Of a DNA stretch of 64,000 nucleotides, positions 19,645 to 27,717 are shown in pieces (within the stretch, counting starts at the first letter, position 1; the number at the start of each line of letters is the position of its first letter). This stretch comes from Ostreococcus mediterraneus (taxonomy: Eukaryota > Chlorophyta > Mamiellophyceae > Mamiellales > Bathycoccaceae). Where the stretch lies: NCBI GenBank assembly GCA_012295225.1, contig WMKK01000010.1:248001-312000 (forward strand). The letters run 5' to 3'. Below the pieces are notes generated by a model. The model was not told the origin of the DNA and did no database searches. It worked only from the letters and a program-made list of their open reading frames with translations. Position numbers and translations under genes: made by a program.

Positions 19645-21645
19645 ATGATTCAACGAGCGTTGAACGCATTCGCGGTGATATTTGCCGCGCTGTGCGTCGC
19701 GAGCGCGCACGCGGCGCACGCGAATGGTCCATCGTACCCACCATTCATAGCTGCGATGGTTCCACCGGCGACGTTCGCCACGGAGACGTCTACGGTGGAG
19801 GTGATTGGTTTGAATTTTTTACCCGGAGGCGACGTGGCGTGCTCGGATTGCAACGCCGCCCCCGTCACGACGACCAAGTGCGCGTTTGGCGCCACGCGTG
19901 CGGTAGGCACGACGGCAGTGTTTACATCGAGCGATCCGGTGAAGTTTGCGTGCGATGTGGGAGCGACAACGGAGAGCGCGACGATCGGTTTTGCGCGCGG
20001 AAGTTGGAGCGTTAACGGCGGTTACGACTGGGCGACGTACGGCGGCGAGCGCGACGCTGGGGAGCTGGGCGTGGTAAATTTCATGGCCACGCCCATTGTG
20101 GATGCTGTGATTGGCGCGGTTGGCGCGATGGGGATTCCGTCGTACGTCAGTGGATCGAACTTTGTGGGCGGACGGTTGGCGTGTTATTTCGATAGCAAGG
20201 ACTCGACTGGGGCGTACGTCGAGCGCGTCGTGGGCACGTTTGCCGAGGCGAGCACGGAAAATGGGATGTTTATTAGCTCAGCGTTAATTCGCTGTGAGAA
20301 TCCAGTGCATGTGTTGACGTCGACGCCAACACAGGCGACATTGGCGCGTTTGTCGGTTGGGATTTTAGGCGGCGACGGAAGCGGGACGTCAAATACGGTG
20401 TCGTTTAAGGATAATTATTGGCTCAGCCCTGGTACGGCGACGATTAGTGCGTCGGCGTATGGTTACGGGGGAGAAATTGTCTCCGTGGCGTTGACCACGA
20501 GCGACGGTGATGTGGCGAGCATAGGGTGTTTAATAGGTACGACGCGCGTAAGCGCGCGGTCTGTGGCAACGGGCGGCGTCACGTGCGTCGCCCCAGCGCG
20601 TGTGGCGCAGGCCATAGCGAACGTACCCGTGCTCATCGGTGTGCGACACTCTGAAGCATTCGCATCGCGCATCACGCAAAGCACGCAGACGACGATATAT
20701 ACGCAAGTATCGCCGATTGAAAGCCTCGCGTACGAGGTGTTGAGCGACTCTGTTGTCATGCTCGGCCGAGGCGGACAAGTCTTAACGTTGTCGTCAACCG
20801 AAGACTTTGCGTGCGCGCTGACATACGTGGTGAATAACGTGACATTGGTTGTCAAATCCACGGTGGCGAATCCATCGCCGTTCGTGGATACGATATATTG
20901 TTCGTTACCCATGGATGTCTTTGGCGGCTTTGTCGTCCTCGGCGTCACTGGCGGCGCGTACGAAAATCAGGTGCAATTAATGTACGCCGACCCACCGCGC
21001 GCGCTCAGCGCGTCGCCGCGACGAAGCCCCAGTGGAGGCGGTGGCATCGTGTGGGTGTATGGCACGAATCTCGACTCGGGTGCGGATCCGAGGCTAACGT
21101 GCGTGTTTAGTGCGGATGAAACTTTGAGCGTCGTTGTCAGCGTAGACCGCGGCGCGCGCGTGAGCTCTGCGCTCATCGCCTGCGAGATTCCACCAGCATC
21201 GAGCGTGATCGTGAGCAACAATCAACGCATGGCGATGGTGGCGGTGAGTATGCGACACACGAGCTCGACGACGGATGCTTTAGATTCTGGTGCGTCGATT
21301 GAGTACGCCGTCAACGTCTCGTCTTCAACGATTTCACCCGTTCGAGGTTCAATCGACGGTGGCACGCCCGTGCGTCTCGGTCCCACCATGTCGTGGGTGG
21401 TGTCCGGAAGTAGCACTGGCACGCCTGATACGGATGATTTTGGCACTGGCGGCTGTCGATTCAGCGCGGTGACGGTTTCGGCGCGCGTCGCGGACACCGG
21501 GGCGATTGAGTGCGTATCGCCGTCGATGGGCAACGTCCCCATAGACGTCCCGGTGGCCATTGTCGTCGATTGGCGCACGAGCTCGGCGCCTCTAGTGTTG
21601 TCAAGTACTTTGACGTTCATGCAGTATTCGTACACGCGGTTCTAG
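19645..21645 (+). CDS. Secreted IPT/TIG-like beta-sandwich protein
   Basis: 666 residues. The start at 19645 gives a clean signal peptide (MIQRALNAFAVIFAALCVAS, then AHA). The rest is Thr/Ser/Val/Gly-rich beta sequence in several diverged modules with the IPT/TIG flavour: SPSGGGGIVWVYGTNLDSGA, STVEVIGLNFLPGGDVACSD and SPVRGSIDGGTPVRL. Paired cysteines recur in each module (for example CDVG..., IRCE..., LTCVFS... IACEIPP). There is no clear C-terminal anchor; the protein ends MQYSYTRF. Likely a cell-surface or secreted protein of the algal coat or lumen; ligand unknown. A longer frame reaches 19345, but that part reads as basic non-coding sequence. Confidence 0.7.
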   Translation: MIQRALNAFAVIFAALCVASAHAAHANGPSYPPFIAAMVPPATFATETSTVEVIGLNFLPGGDVACSDCNAAPVTTTKCAFGATRAVGTTAVFTSSDPVKFACDVGATTESATIGFARGSWSVNGGYDWATYGGERDAGELGVVNFMATPIVDAVIGAVGAMGIPSYVSGSNFVGGRLACYFDSKDSTGAYVERVVGTFAEASTENGMFISSALIRCENPVHVLTSTPTQATLARLSVGILGGDGSGTSNTVSFKDNYWLSPGTATISASAYGYGGEIVSVALTTSDGDVASIGCLIGTTRVSARSVATGGVTCVAPARVAQAIANVPVLIGVRHSEAFASRITQSTQTTIYTQVSPIESLAYEVLSDSVVMLGRGGQVLTLSSTEDFACALTYVVNNVTLVVKSTVANPSPFVDTIYCSLPMDVFGGFVVLGVTGGAYENQVQLMYADPPRALSASPRRSPSGGGGIVWVYGTNLDSGADPRLTCVFSADETLSVVVSVDRGARVSSALIACEIPPASSVIVSNNQRMAMVAVSMRHTSSTTDALDSGASIEYAVNVSSSTISPVRGSIDGGTPVRLGPTMSWVVSGSSTGTPDTDDFGTGGCRFSAVTVSARVADTGAIECVSPSMGNVPIDVPVAIVVDWRTSSAPLVLSSTLTFMQYSYTRF

Positions 21646-21714
21646 GAATTTTAGCTTTAGTTTTTTGTCTTTGTCTTCTATAGCGTTACAAGTTGCGTCC
21701 GTTTTGCGTGTCAG

Positions 21715-23424
21715 CTAGTACTCGATTTCGCTCTCCGACTCATACTCGATATCAGCAATCGCACCCTTCGTCGTAATCGCAATTGCTAGCGCGCGTTTCA
21801 ACGTCGAAATCTCGGCGTATCCATCCGTGTCGCCGAATTCGCTCAAGAGCTCCAAATAATTGTTCACCGACATCGCCGCAATGTAACTGTCAGATATCGC
21901 CGTCATGCTCACTTTTTTAGATTTAAACCCGGCGCTCTTCTTCGCGGCGACGAGATCCAAGAAATCCATCGTGACTTCATCGAGCGTAATGTAAGGCACG
22001 TTTAAGATGTTCATCTCGCTTCGGAATTGCGACACGTACATTCGACCGACGTACTTTAACATTGCCGACGTGCCGCCGGGGGTGGAAATTATACTCTTTG
22101 GATCGATTCCGCTCTTGCGCACGGCGGCGAGCTCGTAGTCATCCTCGGTCAACTGACTACGTTTTCCCAAGAGCGCGTTCTTTTCTTCGAACGATGACAC
22201 CATAGCTGCGAATTTCACGTTTGTCCTCGCGCCCGGAGGCGTGTCGAGACCCCCGGCGTCGGAGAAGAAGCTTTCATCTGTCCTCGCCGAGCCAGCACTG
22301 TTTGGGGTGCCAAACTCCCATCGCGATGACATCCCGGGCGTCGTAGGCGTCGCCGCACCTGACATGGGCGTGCCAAACGTCGGCGTCGAGCTCTTCGTTG
22401 CTTTCTTTCCCGTGGATTGGAATCGCCACGCCTCGTCTCGCACGGCGTCAATTTCCCGCGCACTCGGCGACGGGAAATCTTCATCAGATAACACTAAATC
22501 CTCGCGTTTGTTGCGAGGCTTCGTCGGATTTTGTGCCTGCCAGCTTTCATCCAGTGGCGTCGATGGCTTGACCTGCGTCGAACGACGCTGAAGATTTGGC
22601 AACGGATTGAGCGTTGGCGCCGACGCGGTGTCCGCTCGCGAAGGTTCGACGATAGACTGAAACGACGAATTCTTCTCGCGCACCACCACCGATTTCTCCG
22701 CTGGCGATAAAGCCGCTGGCGATTGCTCGCGCACGCCCTCAACGATGCGCGGTCCAAGCTTCGCGCGCGATGCGGCGTTAATCTGCTGCTCAATCCTATT
22801 CAACTCGCGCGCGAACCCGGCGGATAATTTCTCCAATGTTGCATTCGCCTCCGTCTCGCACTCGCGTTGGACCTCTCCTTCCGCCTCCACCACGCCCACG
22901 AACGCAGCCCAGGTCTCAAACGCCTCCATAGGCGAATACTCTCGCTCAATCTCGCCCTCCATGAGCACATCGCGCCTGACGCACGATCGTAAGACAATCT
23001 TCGTTGTCCCGCGTGCGCTCAAACGCTTCGCCGACGCGAGCTCCCAGTGCGCCGCCGCCGTCATCGCCTTACTCTCAAACCGAATCACCGGCGCATCGCG
23101 GTGCACAGTGGCATACATCCCATTCGTATTCGCCCCAAACGCATCATCGCGCGCCACGAACGCAAATCTCGCCTTGGCGCCCGATTTTGCCACCGGCGCG
23201 CTCGCGCACGCCAGCCTCAAGCGCTCGTAATCAAGCTCACCCCCCTCCTCGCCTCCCTGACCCACCCCCATCGCGCGCGCGGCGCCAGACGCGATGCGAA
23301 TAACATCCCCATCGCACAGCACCGCCGACCGCGGCGCGCTCGCGCGTAATCGCGCCAGCGCAGCGTCATTCGCCGCGAGCGCGCGCGAATTCAAACCAAT
23401 CACCAATCGCTCGTCGTCCGCCAT
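21715..23424 (-). CDS. Unknown protein with conserved C-terminal helical domain
   Basis: 569 residues, not recognised. The N-terminal 190 residues look folded (MADDERLVIGLNSRALAAND; FAFVARDDAFGANTNGMYAT). The middle (about 240-400) is Ser/Thr/Pro-rich and probably disordered, with repeated TPxFGTPMSG/TPTTPG-like phosphorylatable motifs. A helical C-terminal domain follows (YVGRMYVSQFRSEMNILNVP; DEVTMDFLDLVAAKKSAGFK) and then an acidic tail of YESESEIEY. The SP/TP-rich middle suggests regulation by proline-directed kinases, which is inference. No membrane helix. Confidence 0.65.
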   Translation of the reverse strand: MADDERLVIGLNSRALAANDAALARLRASAPRSAVLCDGDVIRIASGAARAMGVGQGGEEGGELDYERLRLACASAPVAKSGAKARFAFVARDDAFGANTNGMYATVHRDAPVIRFESKAMTAAAHWELASAKRLSARGTTKIVLRSCVRRDVLMEGEIEREYSPMEAFETWAAFVGVVEAEGEVQRECETEANATLEKLSAGFARELNRIEQQINAASRAKLGPRIVEGVREQSPAALSPAEKSVVVREKNSSFQSIVEPSRADTASAPTLNPLPNLQRRSTQVKPSTPLDESWQAQNPTKPRNKREDLVLSDEDFPSPSAREIDAVRDEAWRFQSTGKKATKSSTPTFGTPMSGAATPTTPGMSSRWEFGTPNSAGSARTDESFFSDAGGLDTPPGARTNVKFAAMVSSFEEKNALLGKRSQLTEDDYELAAVRKSGIDPKSIISTPGGTSAMLKYVGRMYVSQFRSEMNILNVPYITLDEVTMDFLDLVAAKKSAGFKSKKVSMTAISDSYIAAMSVNNYLELLSEFGDTDGYAEISTLKRALAIAITTKGAIADIEYESESEIEY

Positions 23425-23604
23425 CGCGCGCGCGCGTCGCCGTCGTCAGCCCCAAACGCTCCTCGTCGCGTCGTCGCGTCTTTGAGTTGCCGTCCACGTG
23501 CGGTCTGGCGATCGCGTGCGCGCGCGACGCGGCGCTCGGCGCGTGGCGTTGTGAGGTTCAAACGGCCATCGACAGCTGGCGTCACATCGCGCGCCCGCGC
23601 GCGC

Positions 23605-24531
23605 ATGGTTCGCACGCGCCGCGCGCGCCGAGGCGCGCGAGAGGCCGAGGCGACGCCGACTGCGCGCGCACCGCGCCGGCGCGCACCGGCGCGCGCGAGG
23701 ACGGCTGCGTCGAGCGCCGCGCGCGAATCCACTGCTGCGAGGCGCGGAGCGATTGATGTGCTGACGCGCTGCGCGCGCGCGTGGGGGTGGACGACGACGC
23801 GCATCGGCGTCGGCGTCGGCGGCATCGTTATCGTTGTCGCTCTCGCGCTCGTCCTCGTCGGCGTTGCGTCGCGCGCGGCGCCGCGGCGCGAAGAGCTGTC
23901 GTCGTTCGAGGCGTCGGCGGCGTCGGCGCTCGCGCTCGAGCGCGCGTTGGCGTCCGTCGTGCGCGACGACTTTACCGACGCCTCGAGGTTTTTCATGGAT
24001 GATTTAGTGCGTACGCGCGCGTCGAGCAAGGCACCGGTGATGTTGCTCGTCGCGCGCGACGCCGAGGCGTTGGGTTCGGCGCGCGAGCGGTTGGTCGAGG
24101 CGACGCGCAGCGAGCGGTGCGCGATGACGTTTGATTGCGGCTCTCGCGAGATGCGCGCGATGGCGACGGATGAGACGCGAGGGACGATTCAGCGCGAGCT
24201 CGTGATGTTCTTTAAGCGGTGTACGGCGCGAGGGGCGATGGTGGTGTTGCACGACGTTGGTCGGTTGGGTCTGGCGGCGGTTCCTTCGTTGCTTCCGGCG
24301 TTGAGCGAAGATGGCGCGTACGAATACGATGGAGAGTCGATTCGAACGACGCATGGGGTATTTCTACTCACCGCCGAGTTACCGAGCGCGTACGGCGACG
24401 ATGAACGCACGTTTACGCGAAGTGCTAAAGGGGCGTTGGGCGACGCGTTGCGCTCGGGTGAGGCTGACGCCGAAGCGACGGCGCTCGCTTTTAGGCGACG
24501 CATCGACGTCGCGGCGCCGATGAATTCGTAG
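23605..24531 (+). CDS. Type II membrane protein with LAP1/LULL1-like AAA+ fold
   Basis: 308 residues. A basic N-terminal region (about 1-60, cytosolic or nucleoplasmic) is followed by one membrane helix (GVGVGGIVIVVALALVLVGV). The C-terminal domain is about 200 residues: APVMLLVARDAEALGSARER (strand plus helix, no Walker A P-loop), AMVVLHDVGRLG (Walker-B-like strand) and HGVFLLTAELPS. This order, a nucleotide-binding-like core lacking the GxxGxGK loop behind a single helix, recalls the luminal domain of torsin activators LAP1/LULL1. The assignment is my inference from pattern and topology. ATG 23605 was chosen because sequence upstream reads as non-coding. Converges on the selenoprotein gene. 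Confidence 0.6.
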   Translation: MVRTRRARRGAREAEATPTARAPRRRAPARARTAASSAARESTAARRGAIDVLTRCARAWGWTTTRIGVGVGGIVIVVALALVLVGVASRAAPRREELSSFEASAASALALERALASVVRDDFTDASRFFMDDLVRTRASSKAPVMLLVARDAEALGSARERLVEATRSERCAMTFDCGSREMRAMATDETRGTIQRELVMFFKRCTARGAMVVLHDVGRLGLAAVPSLLPALSEDGAYEYDGESIRTTHGVFLLTAELPSAYGDDERTFTRSAKGALGDALRSGEADAEATALAFRRRIDVAAPMNS

Positions 24532-24909
24532 ATCAAACATGTTTACAGTAGCTCATAGCAGTTAGACGCACACCTAGCACGCATGCCGTCTATGACTGAA
24601 TAGCACATAGTAATAAAGCGAGTCGGAGCTCGCTCGAGTCGGAGTTCGATTCCTCCGTTTCGCGACAAAGACGCGCCGCGTCGAGTATTCTCAACTCGAC
24701 GCACCGAACGCGCGCAAAGAGCATGCACGCGCATTCGAATAAACGCGTCTCAAGTATAATCGTTTCACCGCGTTGCGTTCGCATTGTCGCGGTGAAAGTC
24801 ACAAAAAATTGTCGCTCATGGAGTCGTCGGGCGCGCCTTTCTTCAACCGACGCGGCGCTGGACAAAAAAACCGATCTTTATGGGCGATCTGACGCGTAAA
24901 TACAAAAGG
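24532..24909. other. Convergent 3' UTR region with SECIS and hairpins
   Basis: Gap between the LAP1-like gene (plus) and selenoprotein W (minus). It holds the SECIS element of selenoprotein W on the minus strand (24759-24802), a perfect 8-bp hairpin GCGTCGAG/CTCGACGC at about 24680-24704, and a B-box-like stretch GAGTTCGATTCC near 24645 that does not fold as a tRNA. No ORF here is supported. Confidence 0.6.
24759..24802 (-). promoter_or_regulatory. SECIS element (form II) of selenoprotein W
   Basis: On the minus strand, about 110 nt downstream of the selenoprotein stop. Seen directly: 5' GTGAC, a perfect 10-bp helix TTTCACCGCG/CGCGGTGAAA, and 3' CGAT. Together they give the UGAC/CGAU non-Watson-Crick quartet with tandem G.A pairs. 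Above the helix is an ACAA internal loop carrying the unpaired AA, then a mini-stem TGCG-AA-CGCA, the form II layout. The quartet-to-AA spacing (about 12 nt) is canonical. The first base is G rather than the usual A of AUGA. It recruits SBP2 and eEFSec to recode UGA. Confidence 0.85.
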
Positions 24910-25330
24910 TTACGACGCATTCACGCCCAACGCATTCCCCACGGCGGCCAAAATGCGCTCGATCTTCTCCGGGGAATCGACGTAGCCGTCTCCTCCCAGT
25001 TTGCTGTGCACGAGCTCGTCGCGCACGAACACTTCAAGCGCGCCGCTCGTCGTCGGTGTCGGCGTGCCCACGCACTGCGCCTGTGGGTACTTGGCCGTGA
25101 TTGCTCTGCGTGCGATGTACCGAACGAGTCGTCAGTGTCAGGCGCGCGCGAGGCGATTACGCGCGTTGGAGCTCTGAGCGTTGACGGTTACACAAGAGAG
25201 ACCCTCCGAGCGCGGCTCCCGCGCCTGAATCGCGCGAGCGCGCGGTTCCGCACCTTTCGATGGCGATGAAGAATCTCTGGTATCCTCATCCACCTCAGTA
25301 GGTGACTTTGACGAGGTTTGGTATGGTCAT
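24910..25330 (-). CDS. Selenoprotein W with UxxU motif (two Sec codons), spliced
   Basis: Rdx/SelW family thioredoxin-like redox protein of 90 residues. Exons are 25330..25254 and 25105..24910. The intron (25253..25106, 148 nt) has donor AG/GTGCGG, CTGAC branch sites and acceptor CGCAG; it is phase 2 and joins FFIAIE-R-AITAKYP, which aligns residue for residue with SelW helix 1. Two in-frame TGA codons (25295-25297 and 25286-25288) give VKVTYUGGUGYQRF, where animal SelW has CxxU. The C-terminal half has GTPTPTTSG, FVRDELVHSKLGGDGYVDS and EKIERIL, all family hallmarks. A stop (TAG) lies in frame upstream of the ATG. Standard gene finders miss it because of the UGA codons and intron. The SECIS in its 3' UTR supports recoding. 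Confidence 0.9.
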
Positions 25331-25400
25331 GGCGCGCGTTGCGATGTGGAGGTGCCCAGTCGTTGTTGCGCGCTACCCGCGAAATGACTACGGTTACAAG

Positions 25401-27512
25401 CTAAAATCTATGAGCGTGATGCCTGGGGAGTTTGTTTGAGCTTCCGAGTTTGGAAGAACGCGAGCTTCGGGATTTCTCACGCGGATTTCTTGTCGTGGTC
25501 GCCGCCGCCGAAGTGGACGAGGAGACTTTGACAAAGGTGATGGCGGAGGCGTCGACGGGGTTGGTCAACGCCACGGCGTCCTCGAGCGAGAGGCTTGATG
25601 TTTCCGGAACCATCCTTGAGACGTACATCAAGCCAAATAAGCACACGCACGCAAAAAATGCGTGCACGGCGCGCGCACTGAAAGAATCGATTGCCATTTT
25701 GTACGCAAAGGATTCGATGAAGATGTAGGTCCAATGTACGGTGGATACGACGCTAATCGCCGTCGCTCGAGCGTGCTGAGGAAACGACTCGGCGCTGATC
25801 AAAAGCGGCGTAGCCGCCATGCCGACGCCAAAACTAAATGCAAACACGACCACGGCGCCGCTGAGGATGTTTTGGGTGAGGTCATCTGCGAAAAATCCGG
25901 CGATGACCATGGTGACGTTGGCGACACACATGCCAACCAACGACGCCATCATGCACGGTTTACGCCCAGTGAGATCAATCATGCGCGAGCATACTAAAAT
26001 TCCAAGCATGAGCGTGATGACGTACGCCAAACGTGTGTTCTCCCCTAATGGCAAAGACCCAGTGCTTGGAATTTCGTCGTCATTGTGCATGGCGAGCGAA
26101 ACTCCTCCAAATTGCTGAATGGCGACGAGCGCGCACGACATCGTCACCGCTCGCAACAAGCTACTCTTGGTCAGCAAGTGCCAGGCGGAAAACGCCGCGA
26201 ATGACCCCGACGGGGAGGTTTTCGCGTTTTCTCGCGAGATAATCGCCGCGGTCTCGGCAACCAGTTCGTGGTCGTCCCACGCGCCGCGAAGCGTCTTTAA
26301 TGATTCAATGGCGTCGATGTCCTGCGAACGAGCCAAGTACCATCTCGGTGACTCCACGACAAATAGCACGCTAAACGCCAGCGCGACAATGTTGAACAAA
26401 GCACACGTTAATGCTAAATGCCTCCACTTGACTTCGAGCGGCGTCAGCGGCACGGCGTACATGAACGCCACACCCTTTACGACAGCCATGTGCGGCAAAA
26501 TTGAATGCGCTCCGCGCAATTTCTTCGGTGCCGCCTCGGCGAGCAACAGCGGCGCAGCGGTGGTGACGAGCCCAATAGACATGCCAACTAAAAGTCGTCC
26601 TGCGATGGCACCTGGTGAGAACGCATCGTTGACATACACCGCGCACCACCCCGCGACGGCGGGCGCCGTCGCCGCCACGACGGCTCTTCGCCGGCCAAAT
26701 TTATCGCACACCCATCCCGCGAACAGCGCACCGACAATGGCACCAATCAACATCGCCATGTGCATCATCAACAATTCATCGCTCGTCGCGCTATCCCGAG
26801 TACACGCCACCGGTGCGCCAGCCGAGCACGTCGTCGCCGATCGCGTCGCAAACGGAAATCCAATAGCTACGCCCACGGTGAAACAGGCGAACGACACCGA
26901 CGCAGTCGCAGCCCACGTGCGCCAGGACGCTGGAACAATCCGACGAAACGCATCCGACGACGACGGCGACATAAAGTTTGGTACCCGCGCGCTCGTGTGT
27001 TTATCGCTCAAGCCGCGTTCGGCGTCGTCCAGCGACCGCAACGCGTCTCTCGTGAGTCTCCCACGCCCCTCCGTGGTTGATTCTAATCCTCTATCGCGAC
27101 GAGATGAACGTCTTCGATCGTCCCAATCGTTCTCGAGCATCACGTCGTCGTCGTCGTCGCCGGCACGGTCGCTATTTGTTCGCGTCGTGCCGCTCGCGGT
27201 AACACCCTCTGAATGCTCTCTATCGCTATCATCCTCGCTCCGTCGTCGTCGCTGATCGTCCACGGACGACGCACGCGCGCTGCCGCGCAACAACGCCTCG
27301 TCCTCTGACCCATGCGCCGGTCGGCCGGTGACAAAGTGCGTGAGTTTGCTAAAGATGCTCGACGCTGCCGCGCGCGGGCTCTGCGAACCGCTTCGAGACG
27401 CGCGACGTTCGCGTCGCGCAGCGCGTCGTTCTTCGCGCGCTTTGCGTTCTTCGCGCGCCTTGCGATAGCGCCGCGCTTTTTCGGCGTGTTCGATTTCTTC
27501 GGGCGTCGGCAT
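25401..27512 (-). CDS. MFS sugar transporter, ERD6/GLUT-like
   Basis: 703 residues. A long basic, Ser/Arg-rich cytosolic N terminus (about 1-190) with EEIEHAEKARRYRKAREERK and acidic runs is followed by about twelve membrane helices. The loop 2-3 signature is DKFGRRRA, loop 6 has VESPRWYLAR, loop 8-9 has DLTGRKP and the end of helix 12 has RMVPETSSLSLEDA, all hallmarks of the sugar porter family. Expected role: hexose or polyol movement across the plasma membrane or an organelle envelope. Start at 27512; sequence upstream is not protein-like. It lies 70 bp upstream of selenoprotein W on the same strand. Confidence 0.88.
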   Translation of the reverse strand: MPTPEEIEHAEKARRYRKAREERKAREERRAARRERRASRSGSQSPRAAASSIFSKLTHFVTGRPAHGSEDEALLRGSARASSVDDQRRRRSEDDSDREHSEGVTASGTTRTNSDRAGDDDDDVMLENDWDDRRRSSRRDRGLESTTEGRGRLTRDALRSLDDAERGLSDKHTSARVPNFMSPSSSDAFRRIVPASWRTWAATASVSFACFTVGVAIGFPFATRSATTCSAGAPVACTRDSATSDELLMMHMAMLIGAIVGALFAGWVCDKFGRRRAVVAATAPAVAGWCAVYVNDAFSPGAIAGRLLVGMSIGLVTTAAPLLLAEAAPKKLRGAHSILPHMAVVKGVAFMYAVPLTPLEVKWRHLALTCALFNIVALAFSVLFVVESPRWYLARSQDIDAIESLKTLRGAWDDHELVAETAAIISRENAKTSPSGSFAAFSAWHLLTKSSLLRAVTMSCALVAIQQFGGVSLAMHNDDEIPSTGSLPLGENTRLAYVITLMLGILVCSRMIDLTGRKPCMMASLVGMCVANVTMVIAGFFADDLTQNILSGAVVVFAFSFGVGMAATPLLISAESFPQHARATAISVVSTVHWTYIFIESFAYKMAIDSFSARAVHAFFACVCLFGLMYVSRMVPETSSLSLEDAVALTNPVDASAITFVKVSSSTSAAATTTRNPREKSRSSRSSKLGSSNKLPRHHAHRF

Positions 27513-27717
27513 CGCGCGCGTCGCGCGCCGCGATGTAGGGAGAGCGAGGACTGGATTAGTGTTGACACCGCGCGCGCGACAAAGAATTAGTGGTGGGGGG
27601 AATTTTACCTCTTGCAAGATGCAAGAGCGAAAATTGCAGGTGGAATTGCAGCAGTTTTGGGCAATTTTGCGCAAGTCCCCCACCCCTACAAAGAATGTGA
27701 TGAAAAATATCGACTAT

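Noticed and set aside
24610-24672. tRNA-Ser-like 3' half with B-box GAGTTCGATTCC and ending TTTCGCGAC
   Set aside because: The T arm pairs only with an eight-base loop, and no matching 5' half (GTCGCGA...) lies upstream or, as in permuted algal tRNA genes, downstream. Treated as coincidental.
25106-25253. Read-through of the selenoprotein W intron as coding sequence
   Set aside because: The frame reaches TAA inside the intron and breaks the SelW alignment, whereas splicing restores it exactly.
24880-25269. Plus-strand frame of 129 codons
   Set aside because: It is the antisense shadow of the selenoprotein W gene; the minus strand carries clear family motifs.
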